Virus record (IMG/VR): IMGVR_UViG_3300010392_000868
Coordinates: 1 to 24,712 of that record
DNA from: a virus
Reading direction: 5' to 3' (one strand)
Length of the DNA: 24,712 bases
Shown here: one piece after another, positions 1 through 7,157 of the stretch
Layout: each line of letters begins with the position of its first letter
How positions within the stretch are numbered: position 1 is the stretch's first letter
Made by a program: the position numbers and the translations under genes
The notes under the pieces: generated by a model
The model's database searches: none
What the model saw: the letters and a program-made list of their open reading frames with translations, nothing else
What the model was told of the DNA's origin: nothing

Positions 1-3000
1 CTTGTACTAACAGAATACGCTTGTGATATTAATGTAGATGTATCATTTACAACTGGTACTCCAGATGCCTTAATTCTTACAGAATATCCTGCCGATATTA
101 ATGAAGATTTATCTATTCAAGTTGGAATAGATTCATTAATCCTTACGGAATACCCTGCTGAAGTAAATGCTGAGACTTCGTTTACTACCTCTACACCAGA
201 TGCATTAATTCTTACGGAATATGCAGTTACAGTTCAAGCAGATGTAGACACCAATATTACAACTAACGCTCCTGATGCATTAATACTCACAGAGTACTCT
301 TGTACAGTTCAGGCTGATGTTGATACCAATATTACAACGAATGCTCCCCAGGCATTGATATTAACAGAGTATGTCTTTGGTCAAAATTTAGGGATTAATA
401 TTGATGCTACTAAGCAATCATTAATTCTTACTGAATATTCATGCACAGTGAATGCTGAGATTGCATTTACGACAAGTGCACCTGATGCATTAGTAATTAC
501 TGAGTATGGATGCAATGTAAATTTAGGAACTAATATTGATGGTGGTATTGATAACTTAATACTAACTGTATATTCATATACACATACATATGATGTAAAT
601 CTTACTACTAATCTAGATTCATTAATTTTAACTGAATATCCAGTTACTCTTAATATTGCTACAGGTATTACTACAAATACACCTGATGCACTAATACTTA
701 CTGAGTATGGTTGTACTGTTAAGTACGATATTAATGTTACTGCAACAGAACAATCATTAATCCTTACAGAATATACATGTGATATTAATACTAATCTTAG
801 TATTGTAGCTGGAATAGATTCTTTAATTCTTACTGAATACGCAGCTGATATTAATTTAGATATTAGTATTACTACAGGAACACAGTCATTAATTATTACT
901 GGTTATCCAGTAGATGTTAATGAAAATGTAAGTATTTTAACAATCGTACAAAGCTTAATATTAACTGAATATGCTTGTACTGTTAATGCTGAAACAGCAT
1001 TTACAACAAATGCCCCAGATTCGTTAATTTTAACTGAACATGTATTTGGGTATGACTTTGGTAAATTAGTTTTATGTAATTCAGAGTCATTGGTTCTTAC
1101 CGAGTATCCTTGTACCGTAGTTATTGAAACTACAGTTGATGCAACAGTTGATTCGTTAATTCTTACTGAATATCCTGCAGTTGTTAATTTTGCTCAGGTA
1201 ATGCACTTTATACCTCAGTCTCTGATACTGACTGAGTATCCAGTAACAATTCAATTTGATACAGGAGTCTCAACACAACCTCAGTCATTAATAATAACTG
1301 AGTATCCTGCTGCTATTACAATACAATTTGGAATTGCTGCTAATACAGATTCTCTGATATTAACGGAATACAGTTTTACTACTAAATTTGATTCAAATTT
1401 CATAGGAGCAAACTTTGCTCCATTTGTATTAACTACTTATCCTGTTCAAATTGGTATCAGTACAAATATTACAGCAACTGTTGATCCTCTTATTCTGACT
1501 GAATATGTTGCTACGTTACTTACACCAACAAACGTAAGTGTTGGTACAGACTCCCTGGTTCTAACAGAATACCCAGCTGATGTAGCTCTTGATCTACAAA
1601 TTCAAGCAACAAGTGAGAGTTTAAATCTAACAACTTATCCAGCTGATATTTATTCAGTTGGAACTATTATTTATTTCGATAATATTCCTACTTGCAACTT
1701 AACGACATATGACTTTGGTGTAACAGGAAGCTGGGTAATTTATGGTAAGACAGATAATTTAGTTCTTACAGAATATCCATTTGTTCTTCAAGATAACCAG
1801 AGTATTTATGCAGAGTATCAGTCTTTAATCATTACTGAGTATCCTGCAGTTGTTACTGCAGATATAAATATTGATTGTTTTATAGATACTCTAATTATTA
1901 CTGAATATCCATGTCAGATTGGTGTAGGAACACCAATTGCAACAAATACTGATTCACTTAATATTACAACCTATCCAGCTATAGTTAATAGTCCAGTAAA
2001 TATTATTACAACTGTAGATTCATTGAATCTTACAGCATTACCACTTATTCCAGTTAACTTCTTTACAGTTAATATAGATGCTACATCTATTCCATTGGTT
2101 CTAACAGAATATGGGTTTACATTAGAGTTAGGAGTTACAGTAACAACTGAAGTTGATAATTTAATTCTAACTTCATATCCAGCTGCTATTAATGCTGAAT
2201 TTAGCTTAATTACCAATACTCCAGATAGTTTAATTTTAACTAGCTATCCATTTGCACTTAACTTTATTGGTAGTGGTACTGTTTACGCTATTCATGATCT
2301 TTTAATATTAACTGAGTATCCAGCCGAAGTTAATGTTCCAATTGAAATTACTACTGGAACACCTGACTCATTAATATTAACTGAATATCCAGCAACTCTT
2401 ATTCAAGCATTTACGGTTGAAGGAACAACTCAAGATTTACTTCTTACAGAGTATTCATGTGATATTGCTTATCATGTCAATATTAATACAACTATTGATG
2501 GTTTATCTCTAAATGAGCGTCCAGCAACTGTAAATGTACCAATAACATTTGAAACAGTACCTGGGTCATTAATTCTAACAACTTATCCAACACTTGTTGG
2601 GCTTACTACATCAGTTGATGTAACACTAGATACTTTATTACTAACTGAATATCCATTTACTCAGGGACTTGGAACAGTTATTAATGGAACTTTGGATTCA
2701 TTAGTATTAACTGAATATCCTGCAGCTATAAGTCTTAGTGCAGATCTTGTTATTGGATTTAGTTCACTCATCCTTACAGAATATCCAGCAGTAGTGAATT
2801 CTGGGTATGCTGTTAATACAAATATTGATTCACTAATTTTAACCGAACAACCTGCAACTGTTAGATATAACGTAAATATTTCAGCTGGATATGATGTTCT
2901 ACAATGGACTAATTATTCATTTGATTTAAATCAAAATGTTACAATTGATGCAGCAACTCAGGCATTAATACTGACTGAACAAAATGTTGTAATTAATAAA

Positions 3001-3444
3001 GGGATAAATATTCCAATTGGAATAGATTCCTTAATTCTTACAGAACAAGTTGCTGCTATTAATGCTGCTCTCAATATTCCGGTAACTTCACCAGATGGAC
3101 TAATCCTAACGCCCTACCAGGCTACGATTAATACTGGAATTGGAACAGTTCAGGTTAGTGCTCAATCCCTGATTCTAACTGAATATCCAGCCTCACTTAA
3201 TACAGCAATTGGTATCCAGACAGGTACTCCAGATTCACTTGTATTAACTGAGCACCAATCTACTATAATTCATAATATTGGCGTAGATATTACTGCTGGT
3301 ACGGATTCACTTGTATTAACGGAATATGGCTGTACGGTTAACATACCGATTGAGTTTATTGGTACTAATCCCCAGGAACTAGTACTTACGACTTATCCAG
3401 TAGTAACTGAATTTATCCCGATTAACTGGTTATTAGTTGTAGAA
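1..3444 (+). repeat. About 51 tandem coding repeats of 66-75 bp (22-25 aa)
   Basis: Reading frame 1 from base 1 gives about 50 complete units plus a final partial one. The L-[IV]-[LI]-T-[ES]-Y core recurs every 22-25 codons. Unit length varies by 1-3 codons at the loop (DS versus PDS/PDA). The repeat is conserved in protein but not in DNA: the core is spelled with many codon combinations (TTAATTCTTACAGAATAT, TTAATATTAACTGAATAT, CTGATACTGACTGAGTAT). Degenerate units occur at about 1640-1740 (LNLTTY, CNLTTY), 2026-2096 (LNLTALP), 2506-2570 (LSLNERP) and 2890-2960 (LQWTNYS). Confidence 0.95.
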
Positions 3445-3600
3445 GATAGTCGACATATTCTACAATCACCACAAATAACTTTAACTGGTCTTGGTGGTGC
3501 TCCAGGAGAAGAAATTCCGACTACAGAAGTACCAGTAGGACGAGTAATTAATATAGAACATGAAAATAGACGTTTAAGTATATTAAAAGAGGTAATATGA
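1..3600 (+). CDS. Giant repeat protein (51 LILTEY repeats), C-terminal part; probable virion fibre/appendage
   Basis: The frame is open from base 1, so the N-terminus lies outside the window; a TTG at 355 would start mid-repeat and is not credible. The visible 1199 residues are about 51 tandem units of 22-25 residues with consensus S-L-I-L-T-E-Y-P-A-x-V-N, then an alternating polar/hydrophobic strand ending in D-S or P-D-S/A. Each unit looks like two beta-strands, suggesting a beta-solenoid or fibrous beta-spiral shaft. After the last unit (codon near 3379) a non-repeat tail of about 65 residues follows, including a Gly/Pro-rich stretch and a charged C-terminus. It lies on the tail side of the lysis and portal genes, where N4-type phages keep tail and appendage genes, and it is followed by two structural-type small genes. 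I infer a virion fibre or appendage role; I do not recognise a named family. A membrane or secreted host-interaction protein is the alternative. Confidence 0.85.
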   Translation, partial: LVLTEYACDINVDVSFTTGTPDALILTEYPADINEDLSIQVGIDSLILTEYPAEVNAETSFTTSTPDALILTEYAVTVQADVDTNITTNAPDALILTEYSCTVQADVDTNITTNAPQALILTEYVFGQNLGINIDATKQSLILTEYSCTVNAEIAFTTSAPDALVITEYGCNVNLGTNIDGGIDNLILTVYSYTHTYDVNLTTNLDSLILTEYPVTLNIATGITTNTPDALILTEYGCTVKYDINVTATEQSLILTEYTCDINTNLSIVAGIDSLILTEYAADINLDISITTGTQSLIITGYPVDVNENVSILTIVQSLILTEYACTVNAETAFTTNAPDSLILTEHVFGYDFGKLVLCNSESLVLTEYPCTVVIETTVDATVDSLILTEYPAVVNFAQVMHFIPQSLILTEYPVTIQFDTGVSTQPQSLIITEYPAAITIQFGIAANTDSLILTEYSFTTKFDSNFIGANFAPFVLTTYPVQIGISTNITATVDPLILTEYVATLLTPTNVSVGTDSLVLTEYPADVALDLQIQATSESLNLTTYPADIYSVGTIIYFDNIPTCNLTTYDFGVTGSWVIYGKTDNLVLTEYPFVLQDNQSIYAEYQSLIITEYPAVVTADINIDCFIDTLIITEYPCQIGVGTPIATNTDSLNITTYPAIVNSPVNIITTVDSLNLTALPLIPVNFFTVNIDATSIPLVLTEYGFTLELGVTVTTEVDNLILTSYPAAINAEFSLITNTPDSLILTSYPFALNFIGSGTVYAIHDLLILTEYPAEVNVPIEITTGTPDSLILTEYPATLIQAFTVEGTTQDLLLTEYSCDIAYHVNINTTIDGLSLNERPATVNVPITFETVPGSLILTTYPTLVGLTTSVDVTLDTLLLTEYPFTQGLGTVINGTLDSLVLTEYPAAISLSADLVIGFSSLILTEYPAVVNSGYAVNTNIDSLILTEQPATVRYNVNISAGYDVLQWTNYSFDLNQNVTIDAATQALILTEQNVVINKGINIPIGIDSLILTEQVAAINAALNIPVTSPDGLILTPYQATINTGIGTVQVSAQSLILTEYPASLNTAIGIQTGTPDSLVLTEHQSTIIHNIGVDITAGTDSLVLTEYGCTVNIPIEFIGTNPQELVLTTYPVVTEFIPINWLLVVEDSRHILQSPQITLTGLGGAPGEEIPTTEVPVGRVINIEHENRRLSILKEVI

Positions 3601-3601
3601 T

Positions 3602-3790
3602 ATGTTGGCTGTAGACTCTACTAAACATACTTTATCAGATGCAGGTAATATTGTTTTAGAACAATATACTCCAGCTTATGATATAGATGATATACGGACA
3701 TTAGCTATCAATGAACAAGAACTTGAACGTACACTTTCAATAAATGAAAATACATATGAAGATAATAAGATTCATAAGCATCACTTATAA
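3602..3790 (+). CDS. Small hypothetical protein, 62 aa
   Basis: The ATG lies one base after the TGA of the giant repeat gene, so translation is probably coupled to it. The product is acidic and polar with a His-rich C-terminus (KIHKHHL), no signal peptide and no membrane segment. Residues 16-28 (NIVLEQYTPAYDI) resemble one degenerate copy of the upstream SLVLTEYP..VN repeat, which may mark a small partner or a split-off end of that protein. No family is recognised. Operon position and tight spacing are the main reasons to accept it as a gene. Confidence 0.6.
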   Translation: MLAVDSTKHTLSDAGNIVLEQYTPAYDIDDIRTLAINEQELERTLSINENTYEDNKIHKHHL

Positions 3791-3808
3791 AATATTGAGG
3801 ACATAATC

Positions 3809-4177
3809 ATGCCAAAATCTGCAAATAATAAGGTGCTTGATGGATCACTTAACATTGTTGGGTCAGCAAACTTAATGATTGTTTGTAATGCTTTTCCTTA
3901 TTCAAGATATGATGCAATAAATACATTTGCTTTAGCAGATGTTGTAATGGACCCAAATACAGATTTTGTTACTGCTGAAGGAACCATAGACGGACGTAAA
4001 ATTATTATTGCAGCAAAAAGTACAGTTGCTGTAGATACTACGGGAGAAGCAACACATATAGCTTTGCTTAATGACACAGACTTGTTATATGTAACAACTT
4101 GTCTAGCCCAACAATTAAATGCACTTAATACTGTTGATATACCTTCTTGGTCTATCGAGATTTCTGATCCAATATAA
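3809..4177 (+). CDS. Probable phage virion structural protein, 122 aa
   Basis: The 122-residue protein begins NNKVLDGSLNIVGSANLMIVC and ends near SWSIEISDPI. This start/end pattern (an N-terminal VLDxxLN segment, an N-P-F-Y/YALA-like middle, a DTxLLYVTT strand and a W-S-I-E-I-S/A-D-P end) is, from memory, a small structural protein widely shared by unrelated tailed phages and of unknown exact role. It has no signal peptide or membrane span. A GAGG-type ribosome site (TTGAGGAC) precedes the ATG. It sits next to the adaptor-like gene at 4187, and the two often occur together in other phages. The family assignment is recognition from memory, not a search. Confidence 0.65.
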   Translation: MPKSANNKVLDGSLNIVGSANLMIVCNAFPYSRYDAINTFALADVVMDPNTDFVTAEGTIDGRKIIIAAKSTVAVDTTGEATHIALLNDTDLLYVTTCLAQQLNALNTVDIPSWSIEISDPI

Positions 4178-4186
4178 GGATTTAAC

Positions 4187-4501
4187 ATGTCACATACATT
4201 TTACAAAGATCCAGGTGAGAAACTCGATTACAAGTTTGATTGGGCACCTCTTACTAATGAACGTCCTGATGGTATTTCTGATTGGCTCAGACTTCCAGGA
4301 GAAACTATTGTTGAGCATATAGTGACTGCTGATGTTGGAATTACTGTTCATAGTTCAGTAATCGCAGATGACGCTACTAGTGTTGTAGCTTGGATCTCAG
4401 AAGGGACAGCAGGTGTTCGATATAGAGTTAATTGTAATATAACAACTTCAAGTGGTCGCCAAGGTGAACGCTCAATTTTCATAACAGTATTGCAGAGGTA
4501 A
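4187..4501 (+). CDS. Fibre-tail adaptor-like protein, 104 aa
   Basis: The small beta-rich protein contains the series YKDPGEKLDYKFDW near residue 6, SDWL...GETIVEH in the middle, then a V-V-A-W-I-S-E-G-T-A-G strand and a C-terminal Y-R-V-N-C-x-I-T-T-S-x-G-R-x-x-x-R-S-I-x-I-x-V motif. This is the pattern of a common small phage protein in which a single Ig-like beta-sandwich links fibres to the tail (fibre-tail adaptor type). It lies 9 bases after the preceding structural gene and just before the endolysin, and close to the giant repeat protein, so it may help attach that protein to the virion. The attachment role is inference; the family match is from memory. Confidence 0.65.
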   Translation: MSHTFYKDPGEKLDYKFDWAPLTNERPDGISDWLRLPGETIVEHIVTADVGITVHSSVIADDATSVVAWISEGTAGVRYRVNCNITTSSGRQGERSIFITVLQR

Positions 4502-4503
4502 TT

Positions 4504-4971
4504 ATGGCTAGTTTTGGAGTTTCATCAAAAGGTAGATTGCTTACATGCTCTTTAGCATTACAGGCATTATTTAATCGTGTTGTATATAAATATGATTGTT
4601 CAATAATGGAAGGGCATCGTGACGAAGAAACACAAAATAAATACTTCGATCAAAAGAAGAGTAAAGTTCGATGGCCTGATGGAAAGCATAATACAAAGCC
4701 CTCTTCGGCTGTTGATGCTGGTCCTTATATTCACGGTACTGGTATCCCTTGGCCTCAAGTACCTGACGATTGGAATGATAAACCTGCTCGAGATTTGTAT
4801 GTAAAACAAATGATGCAATTTGCTCATTTTGGTGGATATGTACAAGGTACTGCTGAAGTAATGGATATTCCTATTCGTTGGGGGGGTGATTGGGATAAAG
4901 ATAATGATTTACGAGATAACAAATTTGATGATTTAGTGCATTTTGAACTAGTGGAGGTTCCTCATGAGTAA
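4504..4971 (+). CDS. Endolysin, M15-family L-alanyl-D-glutamate/DD-type peptidase
   Basis: This 155-residue single-domain enzyme resembles the phage T5-type endolysin. Visible motifs are GHRDEETQN (residues 37-45), KHNTKPSSAVDAGPY (61-75) and DDLVHFEL (142-149). By comparison with T5 endolysin the zinc ligands would be H62, D71 and H146, with D143 as catalytic acid/base. The two-residue longer H-to-D spacing is normal in the phage branch with a KHNxxPSxAVD motif. It would cut the peptide stems of peptidoglycan at the end of infection. There is no signal peptide, so it needs a holin; one is encoded at 5516. N4 itself uses a different endolysin (an N-acetylmuramidase), so this is a swap within the same genomic slot. 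Confidence 0.92.
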   Translation: MASFGVSSKGRLLTCSLALQALFNRVVYKYDCSIMEGHRDEETQNKYFDQKKSKVRWPDGKHNTKPSSAVDAGPYIHGTGIPWPQVPDDWNDKPARDLYVKQMMQFAHFGGYVQGTAEVMDIPIRWGGDWDKDNDLRDNKFDDLVHFELVEVPHE

Positions 4972-5086
4972 CTTTGTATTATTAATTATTGTTGGTATTG
5001 GTGGCATGTTTGTTGGTTGGAATTTACCTCAACCAGAATATGCTAAAAAAATTCAAGCCTGGGTTTTAGAAAAACTTGGTAGGTAG
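4964..5086 (+). CDS. Small membrane protein, 40 aa, lysis cassette
   Basis: ATG at 4964 overlaps the endolysin stop by 8 bases (ATGAGTAA), and GTGGAGG at 4951-4957 is a good ribosome site. The 40-residue product has one membrane helix at about residues 4-20 (FVLLIIVGIGGMFVGW), then a soluble amphipathic segment ending in KLGR. It stops with TAG at 5084-5086, seven bases before the next ATG. Overlap, ribosome site and hydrophobicity support a real gene. A holin-related, antiholin or pinholin role is possible from its position, but nothing in the sequence proves it. Confidence 0.72.
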   Translation: MSNFVLLIIVGIGGMFVGWNLPQPEYAKKIQAWVLEKLGR

Positions 5087-5093
5087 GTAATTT

Positions 5094-5516
5094 ATGACTA
5101 AACGAAAGAAAAATTCTCGTGTTGATGATTTACCTTCAGAAAGACCAGCAACGGTCTTTGAACGACATGGACAGTCAGTAGTAGCTGCTACTGCTCTATT
5201 ACTTTTAGCCTGGGTGGGAGTTACTGTTAGTGATAATTCTAAGGGTAATGCTGTAATGCTTACTCGTATTGGTGGATTAGAACTACAAGTAACCAAACTT
5301 GAACAATCAATTAGTACCGACATGAGAGATCGCTACACCAGTAAAGATGCTGCACGAGATTTTTCAGCAGCGTACAAAGAGATAGATCGCATACGCGATG
5401 ACAACTCTAGGTTCATGGCTGAACAATCATCTCGTGGTCCACGGATTAAATCGGTAGAGACTCAGGTTAATGAGTTACTTAAAGCTATCGCTGAATTACG
5501 AATGGGGAAAAAATAA
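5094..5516 (+). CDS. Membrane-anchored coiled-coil protein, i-spanin-like
   Basis: The 140-residue protein has a short basic cytoplasmic N-terminus, one membrane helix at about 28-46 (VVAATALLLLAWVGVTV) and a helical C-terminal domain of about 90 residues with heptad-like spacing and many charges (DMRDRYTSKDAARDF onward, 77-137). Positive-inside charge places the C-terminus in the periplasm. This is the layout of an inner-membrane spanin (Rz-like), and similar small phage proteins with an R-Y-x-x-x-D-A-x-x-D-F motif occur near lysis genes. No clear spanin family match can be claimed from sequence alone. Its stop overlaps the holin ATG (TAATG), indicating coupling. Confidence 0.7.
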   Translation: MTKRKKNSRVDDLPSERPATVFERHGQSVVAATALLLLAWVGVTVSDNSKGNAVMLTRIGGLELQVTKLEQSISTDMRDRYTSKDAARDFSAAYKEIDRIRDDNSRFMAEQSSRGPRIKSVETQVNELLKAIAELRMGKK

Positions 5517-6088
5517 TGAATTTTGGTAAAGCACTTAAAAGTATAGCTGGACCATTACTCGGTGTAGCTTCAACTCTTATTCCTGGTGGTCCTGCTATTT
5601 TAGGAGCTATTAATGCGTTTATGCCAGAAGATAAAAAACTTCCAGCAACTGCTACTGGTGCTCAAATGCACCAAGCAGTAAATGATCTTACTCCTGAATC
5701 TCGAGCATCATTAATGGAAAAAGAATTAGAAGTTGAAATACAGGAAATTAAATCCTGGGAAGGTATTCAAGCTTCTCTGGCTCAAGCTGATGCAGCAGGT
5801 GCAAGTACACGCCCACGCATAGCAGTAATGATGGCACAGGTAGTTGTATTTACTGTTCTAGCTTTTGTCAGTGTTTGGGTAGTAGCCATCTATCAAGAAG
5901 ACATAAAAACTTTAGACTTAATTAACAGTTCCTGGGGAACCATATTAGCAGTTATTGCTACTCCTACTGCTTTATTACGTTCCTACTTTGGTATGCGTAC
6001 TAAAGAGAAACAATCACGTTATGCAGCTGCTTCTGGTAATGAAACCACAGGTGCACTTGCTGGCATCATTAAAGCATTTAAGGGGTAA
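5516..6088 (+). CDS. Holin, GTA-type three-transmembrane family
   Basis: The 190-residue protein has hydrophobic segments at about 12-34, 102-126 and 139-157. The third ends in ATPTALLRSYFGMRTKEKQSR. The R-P-x-I-A-V-M-M...W..I....TP...LRSYFGxRTKEK pattern matches the family of 3-TM holins first named for gene-transfer-agent release. It would form the inner-membrane lesion that lets the endolysin reach the cell wall. An amphipathic linker with E-K-E-L-E-V-E repeats (60-90) lies between the first and second segments. The gene starts in the TAATG overlap with the preceding gene, and a basic protein gene follows 3 bases after its stop. Confidence 0.85.
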   Translation: MNFGKALKSIAGPLLGVASTLIPGGPAILGAINAFMPEDKKLPATATGAQMHQAVNDLTPESRASLMEKELEVEIQEIKSWEGIQASLAQADAAGASTRPRIAVMMAQVVVFTVLAFVSVWVVAIYQEDIKTLDLINSSWGTILAVIATPTALLRSYFGMRTKEKQSRYAAASGNETTGALAGIIKAFKG

Positions 6089-6091
6089 ATC

Positions 6092-6370
6092 ATGGCTTCA
6101 GAAAAAAGATTAAAAACACCTAGAATTAAGAGTACTGGTCTAGTAGATAGACTTAAGGAAATTGGTTCTGATGTTATTGATACCGTAGAAACAAAAGCAA
6201 AAGAAGGACTAAAAGCTGGTCGTGATTTTGTTCTAGAAAATACAGGATTAACTGGAGGAGCAGCTAAAGACCTTCAAAAATCTAAAAAACGAACAGATGC
6301 AGCAGTTAAAAAAGGACAAGGTAAAACTGCTGCTCGTAAACGTAAGCCGAAGGCTACAAGGAAAGTATAA
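6092..6370 (+). CDS. Lysine-rich small basic protein, 92 aa
   Basis: The 92-residue protein has an amphipathic helical middle (about 17-48) and a C-terminal tail (about 63-92) that is mostly Lys, Arg and Ala, like a histone H1 or HU-type nucleic-acid-binding tail. It has no membrane segment or signal peptide. It lies 3 bases after the holin and 2 before the outer-membrane-type gene. The function is unknown. Binding to DNA or to anionic lipid or lipopolysaccharide would fit the charge; neither is shown. N4-type homology is not recognised. Confidence 0.7.
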   Translation: MASEKRLKTPRIKSTGLVDRLKEIGSDVIDTVETKAKEGLKAGRDFVLENTGLTGGAAKDLQKSKKRTDAAVKKGQGKTAARKRKPKATRKV

Positions 6371-6372
6371 TC

Positions 6373-6795
6373 ATGAAAAGAGGAATATTACTATTAATAT
6401 TATTGGTTGGTTCTTCTGTTGTATATGCAGAGAATCCACACAATCAACCTGATGTTATAAATAACACGGATAATTCTGTTACTGATAATTCAACTACAGT
6501 TAATAATTATTATTATGGTGAAGGAGGTGATCCTATATCTGTTGTAAGTAATGAATTTGATAAAAAATTCAATGCTGGTATGGCAATGGGAATGGCTGCA
6601 ACTGGTGTTATATTTAGGGCAAGACGTTCCTTACAATGGGGAGCTTCCATGAGTCGAGTTGAAGAAGTTGGAGCACTTGGTTTTGGGTTAGCTCAAGAAA
6701 TTCATGATAATAAATTATTACTCAGTGGCAAAATCGTTATTGAAGATCAAGATCGAACAAATGCCTGGGTAGTTGGGATTAGTGGAGGATTCTAA
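6373..6795 (+). CDS. Exported protein with YadA-anchor-like C-terminal barrel
   Basis: Residues 1-19 form a signal peptide (MKRG, hydrophobic core, VYA cleavage before E20) with no lipobox Cys. An Asn/Thr-rich segment (28-48) follows, then residues 66-140 show four alternating beta-strand segments: MAMGMAATGVIF, SLQWGASMSRVEEVGALGFGLA, LLLSGKIVIED and NAWVVGISGGF. That length and pattern, with Gly-rich start and terminal Phe, resemble the roughly 70-residue YadA-type trimeric outer-membrane anchor, whose trimer makes a 12-strand barrel. I infer insertion in the host outer membrane. In this cassette it could help break the outer membrane, or alter the surface against superinfection. Its stop forms TAATG with the next gene. 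Confidence 0.72.
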   Translation: MKRGILLLILLVGSSVVYAENPHNQPDVINNTDNSVTDNSTTVNNYYYGEGGDPISVVSNEFDKKFNAGMAMGMAATGVIFRARRSLQWGASMSRVEEVGALGFGLAQEIHDNKLLLSGKIVIEDQDRTNAWVVGISGGF

Positions 6796-7157
6796 TGAAA
6801 GACGCAACACTTAAAGTTTATCTAGCATTTATGGAGAATTTTATTGGACCTCTCGTTAAAAACGAGAAGTTTATTTTGGCATTATTACTCCTAGCTTTAG
6901 GTGGTGGACTTTATACTGTTGCGGATCTTTTAGGGCTAACTCATGCTAAACACGATGAACCAGAAAAAGTTGTTGAAGTTGCACCAGTTGAAGTAGTACC
7001 AACTACTAGAGAACTCCCAATAATTTCTGAAGGAACTCATTATCATGACAATTACGCTTTGCGTAATCATACTCATCCACAAAAGAATTGGGTTCCTATT
7101 ATTAAGAAATCACAATCTGAAGTAAAAGAAGAATTATTTGAGGAGTATCACAAATGA
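6795..7157 (+). CDS. Single-span membrane protein with His-rich periplasmic motif, 120 aa
   Basis: One membrane helix lies at about 26-46 (FILALLLLALGGGLYTVADL). It is followed by an acidic Val/Pro-rich linker (55-75) and then a THYHDNYALRNHTHP motif (81-95). Histidine clusters of the form H-x-D-x-Y-x-x-x-x-H-x-H-P are familiar from phage tail-fibre proteins, where HxH pairs can hold a metal ion in a trimer; here the motif is on a membrane-tethered protein. The C-terminus is charged and helical. It overlaps the next gene as ATGA. The role is unknown; a partner of the exported protein encoded just upstream is a reasonable guess. Confidence 0.68.
   Translation: MKDATLKVYLAFMENFIGPLVKNEKFILALLLLALGGGLYTVADLLGLTHAKHDEPEKVVEVAPVEVVPTTRELPIISEGTHYHDNYALRNHTHPQKNWVPIIKKSQSEVKEELFEEYHK

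Noticed and set aside
1-3444. The periodic repeats as a CRISPR array or noncoding minisatellite
   Set aside because: Periodicity is in the protein; DNA copies differ at silent positions and no identical direct repeats with unique spacers occur.
355-3600. Start of the repeat gene at TTG 355
   Set aside because: The frame is open through to base 1 with five earlier repeat units, and TTG 355 lies inside a LILTEY core. The true start is outside the window.
4119-4322. 67-residue + strand open frame bridging two genes
   Set aside because: It overlaps both the 3809 and 4187 genes out of frame, has no ribosome site and has an arbitrary composition.
6373-6795. The exported protein as an outer-membrane spanin lipoprotein
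   Set aside because: The signal peptide has no Cys at the cleavage site, so it is not a lipoprotein.
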